A DNA stretch of 64,000 bases from Aurelia coerulea (lineage: Eukaryota > Cnidaria > Scyphozoa > Semaeostomeae > Ulmaridae), in contig CM076955.1 in assembly GCA_039566865.1 (NCBI GenBank), positions 19,203,501 through 19,267,500 of the forward strand, written 5' to 3'. The notes below the pieces were generated by a model that was given only the letters and a program-made list of their open reading frames with translations, made no database searches and was not told the origin of the DNA. Of this stretch, positions 23,301 to 35,300 are shown piece after piece. Position 1 is the stretch's first letter, and every line of letters starts with the position of its first letter. A program made the position numbers and the translations under genes.

Positions 23301-26300
23301 GTTAGACCTTTGCTGCACGGACACATTTATTTCACGATGATCGGGTGGCTCAAGCGACGTCACAGTCTGCCAAACACCCCACGTTTTTTTTTTACTCACC
23401 CGGTATATATATAAAATATTTTTCAATTCGGATTCTTTATTAAAAAAGCTAAAAGGGTTTTTGTCCTGTTTTTTATACGGTTGCATTGTAGCCTGTGCAC
23501 AGACTTTACTATTTTGTGGAGGAGGAAGTGCGCAAGCAAGTTGCAGTGGTTCAACTTTGAGTTATGATACCATGTTCAATGTTAGACAATAGGCAAGGGA
23601 GGGTGCAGCTCCTCTACAGCAACCATATATGTAGATGCACAAAATTGTTTGAGTTTCCCATGCCCCACTGTTTGATCAAACATGGATAGTTCCAGGGTCA
23701 TGAATGGTGGAACAAATAAAAACTTTCTCTTTTGAAATAATCATAATTCTAAGAATGTATAAGGCAAGAGCAGTGCTTCTCCATTCCCTGTTTTTTTGTT
23801 TCGATATTTATTTCTTGACCATTTACCACAAAATGTTTATCTTTCCTACAGGAGTCTTGCAAGAAACACATTACTTTTCTTTGGACTAAACGAAGAGGAG
23901 CTAACTCAGCAACAGAAGTGGAAGGAGAGGAGAATCCGACATTGTAGTAAACGATATGGCAAAATGAAGGAGGATTTGATTGATTTTGGAAATGATGATA
24001 ATGCATTGGCATCAAGAGCAACAATAAAAAGTGTTGGTAGTTCTGACCCAATGTCTAGAGCAAGGTTGAAAAGCAAGAGAGAATCTGTACCAAGTATGGT
24101 ATTTAATGGGTTGAAAAGGAAAATGAGCACCAAGGTAGGATGATGTTACATAGATTAGAAAGGCATGGTACATTTTCAAATCTATTTCTTTTTTAGGATT
24201 TGCCACCATTTTAAGATACTTGACCATAATCCTGTGGGAGCAATGTCTTCAAACTGTCTGGGAGCAAAATGGCAAGAAAATATTTTTATATAACAAAATG
24301 TTGAAATCCCTTTATCAAAATTCTATGCACAAGAGCAATTATCGAAATAGTATACCATCTTGGGGGTATTTTTGGTAAAAAATGTATCCTGTTTTAGAGC
24401 AAAATTGTCAGAGCAAAATTCTGTGATACAGCAATTTCTACCATCCCAAAAGAATACTCCCATTTGAAAAATCACCAAGATTATCCATCCCATCATAAAG
24501 ATTGTCTTCCTATCACCTTTGTCAATGATCCAAATATATTTAAAGATAATAAGCTAATAAATTCAACTTTAAAACTTGAAGACCCAAAAAGACTTTGTTG
24601 TGAAATGCAAAGAGGATTTGTATTGGCACGCTTATTTCCTCCTCATTTAAAGGGCAAAAATAACAGGTTGAAAAACCTTGTTCTGAGCGTTGTAAACCTT
24701 GCCTAGTAGCCATATTATTATAAAATTTTCATTATGCTATGATATTTTGTTTTCTTTCTGACATTATTGGTCAAAGTAGAAACTTGATATATGAAAAGAA
24801 ATTAATGTGGTAGACATCAGTGCTTTTGCAATATGCTTCAGAACCAGCCAGCCCTAAGGGCCTGTTCATATATGGAGAAAGTTTGCCCGGCATTTTCCCG
24901 ATGAATCGGGATTCTCGTTATGCTGAGATCCTTCCCAACTCCGTATCATGGAAACTTAAGTTACCCCCCCCCCCCGGGATCCTAGCTTTACCACATAAAA
25001 TTGCACAAGCGTTCACTTGAGAAAACATTTTCCTGCCTAGCCGAGATCTTGCTTGAACTCTACTGGGATCCTGCCTAGCCGAGGAAATATTTCCCGATTT
25101 GTGGCCGAGGTAATCTCTTTTGTTCATCGAATCTCCTTTGGGGTCAGAGACAAGTACTATTGTTTTTTTACCCCGGCTTGCCGGGGAAACTTCTCACATA
25201 TGGAAGGACAAGGAATATTACCTCGGCTGAGCGAGTTTCCCGGTGAAACGGGAAAATGCTGGGGAACTTTTTCCACATATAACAGGCCCGAAGAAAAGCT
25301 AAATTTGCTAATTTTGCAACCATCACAATATTAGTAATAACTGGGAAAATGATTTGGCCTTTCATCTACACGCCGAAAAAATGGAAATTCAAAGATCGGT
25401 CATGTGATCATATTTTTGTTATTTTTCAAGCTTTTTTGGGACAACAATTACAATATACCGGGTGCGTCAGAAAAAAGAATCCCCGTTTGAAAGGTCACAG
25501 CTCCCTGGATATCAAGACAATGATATCGGCAAATATATAGTTTAATGGTAGAAATGTTCAAATCTACTATAAAATTTACCTGACTGAAATCGGCTACTCC
25601 ATTCTGAAATTATGAGGGATTTTCTCCAGAAGGCCTCTTAAAAAAACCTTCAAAACGTGCCCAAAATCATGAACAGATTTCCCTAACATTTCTGCCTTAC
25701 AATGCCTTACAGCAATGACTTGTGAACGCTTTAGCACGTGCTATCCTCTTGGGAGGATGAACAAGTCCTCCCCCTGGTATCGATGACCTATTCCGGGGGA
25801 TTCCATTCTCCCAAGAGAACAAAATACATGAATTTATGTGAGTGTCATCAATTTTAGGAAGGAAAATGTGCTCATTGTTTTCATTCGTTTTTGCAGGTTT
25901 TTTGAAGGGGCTTTCAGCAGAAAATCACCCATATCCACAGGAAGGAATGACCGATTAAGGCCGGGTAAATTACTGAACCTAATTGAACATATTGGCATAA
26001 AACAAGACATTTTTCAATATTATTGCTTAGATATTCATGGAGTAGTGGCCTTCGAAGCGGGGGTCCTTTTTTCTGACTCACCCGGTATTTTGTTTTCATT
26101 TCAGCCTAGTGATCGGACGCACAGCGTTTATGGTGGCCGAAGCTTTGCACCAAAGGATCTTATAGATTTGGAAGAAGGAGATTCTGATGAGGTTACTTCT
26201 CCAATGCCGTCAGATCTTCGAGACAGTGTATTCTTCGATTTTCATCATGAGATTCATGACACTATTCAAGAAGAACCTGAAGTACTAGATGAAACTGATG

Positions 26301-29300
26301 CTGCTCCCCAGCTACCCTTGCGAGCCTCTTCGCCAGGCCTGTAAGTTAAAAGCACATTTATCAGATTATTTGTTTTTCTCGTATCAACCCGATTTTCCGT
26401 CTCTGCAACTGCAACAGTGACAGCAGTCTGAGTCAATTTTTTGAACTCAGCATTCAAGTCTGCATCGAAAAATTGCTATAAGAAATCAATTAATGATTCT
26501 CTTTAAGTTTCTCACCTCAATGGAATAGATGTTTTTCTGTGGTAAACAAGGGCAGATTTTGTAATACAATAGCACGAGTTGCTTTTGTTGACACCTCAAT
26601 TCAAAGCGATTAGCGATCACAGACAAAGGAAATTCTATCAACCAGTAATTCAAAACAAACAAAGCCGCAAAATTTTCTCTGAAACCCAGGTAGATAGCTC
26701 GCTCGCTGTGCATTCCAGAAATTATCTTTAAGGGCAAACATGAGCATAGATCGAAAGAAGAAGGATATGTCTACACATCTGCCACGGGCAATTTATTTCT
26801 TTGGTCCAGAAGCTGAGCAGTAAATGTTTTGATAACACCCAAAAAAATAAGAGAATTAAATCGCCTCCTAAACGGCTTTTAAACCAAACAAATAAAATGC
26901 CCGCGGCAGATGTAGATGCATCCTTCTTCTTTCGATCTACGCTCATGTTTGCCCTTAAAAACAGTTTCTGGAATGCACAACGAGCGAGCTAGCTACCTTG
27001 GTTTCCAAGAAACTTTTGCGGCTTTGTTTGGTTTGAATTGCTGGTTGAGAGAATTTCCTTTGTCTGCAATCGCTAATCGCATTGAATTGAGGTGTCAACA
27101 AAAGCAACTCATGCTATTGTGTTACAAAATCTGCCCTTGTTTCTGTGGTAGTGATTCTCTAACAATTTCTCACATCTATTGCAATCTATCGCAAAAGTTG
27201 ATTATCTCCACAACTACAACAGTTACAGCAATCTGAGTGACTTTTTTGAACTCAGCATTCAATTCTTCATCGAAACATTGCTATAATAAATCCATTAATT
27301 TGATATCTGAAAAATCTATCTGAAATGGAACATTGTCTACGCAGATAGACGTTGCAATCTGTGGGATCTATCGCAAAAGTTGAATATCTCTGGTCCTAAA
27401 GCAGTTACAGCAGTCTGAGTCACTTTTTTGTGTTCAGTATTCAATTCTGCATCGAAAAATTGCTATAAAAAAATCGATTAATGGAATATCTGAAGGATCT
27501 ATCTCAAATGGGAGATTGTCTTACCATGCTTGTTTTTGGCTCGAATATTTTGACCGGTAAAACTTTAAACTTATGTCGAAGGAAAAATTCTCGGAGTACA
27601 TTTGAAAACGTTTGTTCTTAAAAAACCGTTTTGGTTTTGAAGTGCAGTTTTTGCAATTAACCAAAACTTTCTCATTTCCCGTTCATGTTTATAATTTTAG
27701 AATCAAAGGACTTTACATGATTTTTGCAAAACCAAGTGCATAAATTCAGTGAATAATTCCTCCCTTATAGATGCATGGCATAGAATTTCTTCAGGCTGTA
27801 ATGGCCTTTTTGTGTGTTTAGGATGAGAAAATCTAAGACTTGTTGCTCAGAATCCAGCTGTATCTCTAACATCGTAGCCTACGCGTAGACCCCTTATCCA
27901 ACTGGAGAAAAGGGTCTACGAATTAATGAGCGAAAGGTTGCTACTACAGTTCCAGGTTTCTAGAACTTAATTTATGCAGCCTTTGTTTAGATGGGTTTCA
28001 CACATTATTTGAATAGAGGATTAACATAATTAATTGAACAGACGTAGCAAGCTTTATCTCATTATTTCGTAGACCCTCTATTCTGTAGGATAATGGGTTT
28101 ACTCGTAGGCTATAACATCGTAGATAGCATGAAAAATGGATATCCAATTCGTTGGAGTTCATATCTTTAGAAAACAACTTCATTTGCAAGGTATCCGTTA
28201 CTATTTTTCTGCATTAAGGCTAATTTCCAGTCAGTCGAATTTTCCGAGCGGGCGGAATTTTAGACAATAAAAGGTCGCTCAGCCGTAACTTTCTATTCAA
28301 TGCCAGAGCGACATTTTCTCTCGAATACAATAGAAATTCCGCCCGCTCGGAAAATTCCACTGACTGGAAATCAGCCTTTAGGGAGATAAATTTTTTTATC
28401 AGTTTTACTCATGCAGCCTTAGTTTCCTATTTCAAATTTTAGAGTAGCTGGCTGGAAAAGACATCAAAAAGAGAAGGCCTCAGAACGTGATAAAGAAGTT
28501 GTTTCCAAACAAGTGAGCATAAAGGCTGTTCAGACCCACGTGATTAGAACACCAAGCGAACGAAGACATCGAATGCAGCACAGACCCGTTGTCAAGAAGA
28601 AGCGGCCTGCCAAGAAAGGGAAAAGGCGTTTTGGTACGGGATTAATTGGAAGATTACTGAGTAGACGGTTGAAGAAGCAGAAGATATCGAGCAATGTCAG
28701 AGAGCAATTAGATGAAATATCAGATCATAGGTAAGACATCTTTTATTTTTTTATCATTGCCCCGCACCGAAGCGGGGCTTAAGCCTGGTTTCCATCTGAT
28801 CGTAACAGACGACGACGCGTTGCCGAGGCAGGCTCGGGGACACATCGGGGATGGTTGCGACCAATGGAAACCTTTGGTGAACGATGTCGTCGACGTCGCC
28901 GATCAGACGGGGACAGTGCGGGGACATCATGTTTCCTCTACTGATTTAGATGTTTACAACGATGATTTTAATTTTCCAAAATTTTCACGAATTCTTTCAA
29001 GAAAATTAGTAATGCCGCCATTCTAAGGATAATCAAGATATGAAAAAATTTCCACGGCAGATTTACAGCAAAGTACCCTGAGTTCCTTTCAAGCAATTCA
29101 CTTCAAATAAAAATGCAACAAACTTTTACACCCATCTTAGATTTGAAAGCCCTATGTTGCTACGGAGGAATGGAGAAGGAAAGGTGGAGGAGAGGGGAAA
29201 ATGCTAATAATAACGTACTCATATTTTGATGATTTTTAAAGTTTATCTTTTCTTTCTTTCTAGGCCGTTTTTCACCTATTACATCTCATTCGTTCAAGTA

Positions 29301-32300
29301 GTCGTCCTAATCGTGATGTTATCAGTGTACAGTTTAGCCCCCGTCGGGACTTCAAAGAAAAATGTTCAAGCCAAGGTACGCTAACCGTAATTCAGTTTAC
29401 TCCTCAGGAGGTTTAGTAATTTGAAATGCTGGTCTTTCGTTACATTGTATGCAGCTGGTCTACCAATAGAAGATTATGCTAAAGATGGCAGCGAGGAACT
29501 TTTTTAGCCTCACTACATAAGGACCCTCTAGTTACGCTCATCTAATTGAGTTGAACTGTTGTTGTTGTTGTCGCTCCACTGTTGTCTCTATTGACCGAAG
29601 CGCCATCATCAAGTCAAAGAGCACAGGGAAACGAGAGACTCATCGTCACAAGTCTAATGTTTTGCGTTCGAATAGACGATTGCGCTAAAGATGGCGGCGA
29701 GGAATTTTTTACCAAGATGCATTGCGTTCTAATTAAGATTCTTCAATGATTCTATAGGAATTCGATTAAAGAACGCAGTGCATCTTGGTAAAAAATTCCT
29801 CGCCGCCATCGTTAGCGCAATCGCTATTGCGAATCTTTAGCGTTTCTATAGAAATTCGATCAAAGAACACAATGCATCTTGGTAAATAGTTCCTCGCCGC
29901 CATCTTTAGCGTAATTATCTATTCAATGTAGAAAATAGCTTTCAATTTTGTACATTTATTCTATTTTAACATTTTAAATATTCCTTTTTATTTTAATAAA
30001 ATTGTAATTAGGTTTTGCCACGGCTCCCTGAAAAGCAGCCAGTCTTGGCTGATAGGGCCACCGTGATTAAAGAGTTTAAAATGAAATGAAATGTTTGTAC
30101 CTCTCTTTCAGGTCACGATGAGTAGAAATGGAAAAACTCAAGTCGAGGTTATATCAAAGTCTGTCTTTGAGAACTTCTGGATTGGACCCAGTCAGGTAAT
30201 TTGATTTCGGATCTTGTTTTATAGGTTTATACCGGGTGATTAAAAACTATGTCCCCCTGTTCTAAAACTCATTGCAGCAAAAAGGGTTGCACTATAATCA
30301 CAGCAATTGATTTTTCTAATAAAACGGCATTGAAGTATTTTCTGTATTTTTTTTGGTAATTTTCGAAGTAGAAGTCCCGTGGTAAGATTGAAAGATTCAA
30401 AATATTGATTTTGCAGAACATCTAGAAAATGTCCTAAAACGCATTGATTGTCAAAGGCATCTGGGAATAAAGGAAACGCAACCTGCCAGTTTTAGCATTT
30501 CCAGTACTCCTATTTTCAGAGCAATAAATAAGATGTTAATGTCAGTTTCTGGCTCAGTTTCAGTTTATTAAAAATTGGTTATGGTAGTTCTCAATAGAAT
30601 TTCGTATGGATTCCAAAAGACCTGGTTGATTTGATCGTGCGTTTTAGGCCATTTTCCGGCTGTTCTCCAAGACTGATCTTTCAAATCTTTCGAATTTACC
30701 AAGGGACTACTACTTTGGAAATTACCAAAAAATATAGAAAAATACTTCAATCTTTATGCTATTAGAAAAATCAATCGCTGTGATTATAGCCTAACTACTT
30801 TTGCTACAATGATTTTTCAAACTGGGGGACATTTTTTTGAGTCACCCGGTATCGGAACCAGTTAGTGAATCTATTAATCGCGAAAACTTGTCCAGATCCG
30901 GATTGAAAGGTGGCCTGAAGCGCAAATTTATATTGATACAAGTGAACAGCACTGTTTGATGATTAAAACTGCCGTTAAAATTTTGTTTGTATTTGATCTC
31001 GTTTTCGAGTTATCCACTGAAATTAAATATCAACTCATGACGTCATTTTGTGTGCAAATCACTAGAGTATGACATGGAAATATAGCTGTATCTTATCTTT
31101 AAAAGGTTACAGTTGAAAGAAACGTTTCAGCCGAGATAAATGGAGCATGAATTGTTTCACAAGTAACATGATGTTCAGAAAGGCATGGCAATTGAAAAAC
31201 ATGCCTGATTAGATGTTCCTTTGGAAATGTACTGGGTGTCCCAAAAAAAAAGTATGGGACAGATTTGGTTGACTCCAGCGATGTGAATTTAGCTTCAATC
31301 AATGGCTAATCACTTTCAAAATGTTCCTCGATTGTTAACTTGAACATAGATACCTCGTTTGTAGGTATTGGTGCTTTGAGAGCAGAAATATCAATCTTGA
31401 AAGCTCAAATTTGCATCAACCTGCAAACCAGAGCTTTAGCCTTTTGGCCTAAGCAAGTTCCTTTAAGCACCAATACCAACAAACGAGGTACCTATGTTCA
31501 AGTTAACTATCTAGGAACATTTTTAGAGTGATTAGACATTGATTGAAGCTAAATTCACATCGCTGGAGTAAACTAAATCTGTATACATTTTTTGGAACAC
31601 CCGGTAGTCAACCTTGTATTTCTTCTAGACTTTTGCAAACAAGTTTCTGGGTCCAAATATTGAGTGATATTACCACACAAAATTTTCATATCTAAGTTAG
31701 CCTTTCACTGATGCATTAACGTTTCAGTTTTAAATATCAGCCGCATATTTGTTATTCCACAGCCCACCAAACTTGTTAACTTGTTCTTTAATCACCCTGT
31801 TTATGTATGATCAATTTTTCATAGGAAGACCTCGTAAGACTTGGTGCAAAGTACGCTCCATGTATGAGAAAAGACAAGAAATTATTCCGAGAGATTGAGA
31901 AAGAGAGAGTTGCTGAAAGCAAAACTGGTTGTTGTGTGCAGACTTATTACACTGGTTGCATACAGTCGTCAAGGGCAGCTTGCCTGGTAGGGTGTGGTTT
32001 ATTCTTCCATTATTGAATTAACGTCGATTGTTAATGTTAACAAATATGAAAAAATTATATATCAAATGAAGGCTCTTGTTATGATCGATCCAAAGACTCA
32101 TGTTTCTAGTAGTTGAGATAAGAAACAAACAAATTATAGATGTTTTAAACCTCTTTTTGTCGATCACGTTCCAAATGTGGTTCTGTTGTGGTCACGTGAT
32201 GAAACCTAGAACAATGAAATATTAGAATTATATTTGCCAGCTATATTTGATTAAAAGTCACTAAGATTTGGTTGTCATATCTTGTGTTGTTCAGGCGCAG

Positions 32301-35300
32301 TATGGCACAGTTTCATTGGAGGAGGGCGAAATTCCCCCTTTGTGAAACAGGGTTAATGTTTTATCAGGCTTCTAGGCTGCAGTTGCAGGGATCCGGCTGC
32401 CGGTCGCATTTTGGTCGCATTATAAGTGTAAGAATTCGACACGGTTAGGGTAACGAACCTGGAAATGTGGTAGAATTTTATAATGAATTGTTTAGAATGT
32501 GAGCCAAGAACAACCGGTACAAAGCTAGATACAGATTCACACCGATTGATGTTGAATTTTGTCTCCACAACATATCCAAAATCGGCAAAGATCCGCGTTG
32601 AGGATCGCGGAAAATTTTAAGTAAAATTTCCACTTCTTCTAAAATGCTTCGTTCAAATCCAAAGATAGGTGAAGTTTTTAATTTTGTTACAAATTCGACC
32701 CGGGGGGGTCACTTCAATAGGCGGATGACGGGGGTGTGCCATTTTGAATTGTAAAATCATACCCTAAAATTTATGAATTTTTCAAAAACCATACCCCAAA
32801 ATTTACGTGCCATTCAAAATAGATACCCTAAAATTGTGACCAAAATTCGAAGTTCTAACCAAGTATCTGAAATTAGATCAAATTCAATACCCTGAAGCGT
32901 TTTTTTCCCAAAATGATACCCTAAAATTTATGTTCATTTGTGATGTTACCAAAAATGACACCCTAAAATTTATGTTCATTTGTGATGTTACCAAAAATGA
33001 CACCCTAAAATTTATTTTCAGCCTGAAAAAAGGTACCCCAAAAAATGGCACATCCCGTACTGGTACATATGGTAGTGACCCCCCCGGGAAATTCGAATAT
33101 AATGATGTGCAAAATCTTGATGCTAGTAGATTCCGAAAATGTATTTATTTGTCAAATTTGGTCATGTCATTGGTGAGTTATGGCAAGTTAAATTCAAAAT
33201 CTTCTCTCATGAGATTCTACATTCCTTTCAGACATCCTTTGCAAAGTTTGTCGATTACAGTCCCAAGAGTGGTTCCAGGGCAGTTTGTGGACAGGATCCA
33301 AAGTAAGTCGTGTTAAAATTGAACGAATATGATAACATATGATAACAGTGATAATTATCAGCTTGTTATTAAAATGTATTAACATGTATCTGTTTTATTT
33401 TACTGTGAAACCTTCACCTTCGAGTGGCAAATCACTCAAAATTCTCGTTCACTTTCGTAAAAAGTGTTGAAAATCTTTTAAAAATGCCAAAAATATCGAA
33501 CATCTAGATAATCATCACAAAATCTTTAATCGGAACGACCATCCTAAAAATCTTTGAAAATCTAAAAAATTCCATAAAATGTCGAAAACTTTATCTGAAA
33601 ATCTATAGGTCTCAACCAGGGCCGCCGAGAGGTTTTGGAGGCCCAGTGACAAAACTGCGAAATGAAGCTGGCAGAAGACAGGGGAGCATATTCCTTTATG
33701 AGGCCCCCAAGACCCCAAGGCCCTAAGACAAATTGGCCCTACCCCCCTCTCGGTGGGCGTGGTCTCAAGAAGCCTTAAAAATCCTAAAAGGTCTTGAAAA
33801 TCTCAGCAGAGATTTAAAAAATCTTTGAAAAATTGGAGAGATTTTCAAAATTCTAAAATCTCATGTGCCATTTTTTGAGTGATTTGCCCCGCATCCACCT
33901 TCATATTTAATAAAATCTTTGCTTCATTTTTCACAGATCTTGCAAAAGTCCTGCCAGTGTTGCACCACATGTTTGGCCTCCTAATGACATCACAAAATGG
34001 CCGGTAGGAACATGACTTTAAATTTGTTTAATATCGAGTAGATAGATAGTAGACTGATTACATAGTGGTAGTTATCGTACAGGCTGATTGGACGCTCAAA
34101 CTACTCTGTACAGTGCGAATAAAGTTTGAGCAAACAATTCAATTCAAAACGTGTAAAAAGTGTTTCAGCTACACCTGGGAAAGTAATATGGTCTTTTATT
34201 ACCTGACTGACGTTTCAAAAACGAGGCAATACAAGAATTCCGCCAATCTCATTGGCTAATCGCACATTTCCCGCGGTTTTCCCGTAGCCTTGTATAATAC
34301 GATACAAGGACGCGTTTTTGTCACCACAGCAACTAATTTAGGCCTGTGAGATTTACAATGAACTCAAACGACATAACAGTACCAAAATGAGTTTGACTAA
34401 ATGGTATAAGTCAAAATTAGAAGCTTTCAGGTAATAAAACTCATACTAACCGGTTTTGTAGTTGTACAGGAAAATGAAAATATAAAGCTCTCGGTCTCAT
34501 TGCACAGACCTCGCAAGCTCGGTCTGTACTTTTAAGACCTCGGGCTTTATATTTTCCTGTACAACACAAAACCGGTTAGTATGCGCATATTATCTACTTG
34601 CCAAAAAAGATTTTTGAAGATCGACAATGTAATATAATTTTGGTGATTTTTCACACTTTCATTTCATTTTAAACATATTTTCCCCGGGATACAATTCAGT
34701 TTCGTAATATCAAACAACTGCTTTCCAATTGTCCCAGCAAAAAGAACGAAAAACACTAAATTTTAACCTGAATATTTTCAAGATATAAACCTATTTACAA
34801 CTTTTATTTCAAATATCTAAGCTTAGAAAATAGCGATTATGCTTTCGATGTTTCGGTGCATATCAGCTATCCTTGAATATTATTAATGCAAAGCTTTTAG
34901 TTTCGTTTTGAATGACTGGATCGAAGGAGCTAATTCGTTTCCGAGTCGAGTATATTCCATGCGTCGGCTCCACGAAACGCAAATGATTTTTGGCCATAAG
35001 CTGTTCTCATTTCTTTTTGGTACAGCAAGATTGTATTTGGTATTGCATAAAACCCTGGCATGAACATCAGACAATCTGGAGAAAATATTACCTAGGTTTT
35101 CAGGCGCGAGGTTATTTAAGGATTTATATACCATTGTACATGCTTCTCGATTAATCAGTTTATCAATTGACGGCTAGCCAAGCCGCTGCAATAGAGAAGC
35201 AGCCGAAGTATCAAAAGGGCTACTTGTAACAATTCTAGCAGCTCTATTATGTAATTTCTGCAAGGTTTTCAATTTAGATGCCCCGCAACATCCCCAAACA

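Noticed and set aside
23253..23486. Minus-strand frame across a MITE right arm
   Set aside because: Mirror of the frame on the other arm; arises from the inverted repeat.
29700..29910. Cluster of YY1-like ATGGCGGC promoter sites
   Set aside because: All three lie in the arms of a palindromic repeat inside iRhom; no start region follows.
32930..33316. 128-codon frame with a duplicated peptide ahead of an iRhom exon
   Set aside because: The duplicated peptide is the MITE tandem repeat, and the rest reads the wrong frame of exon 33232-33302.
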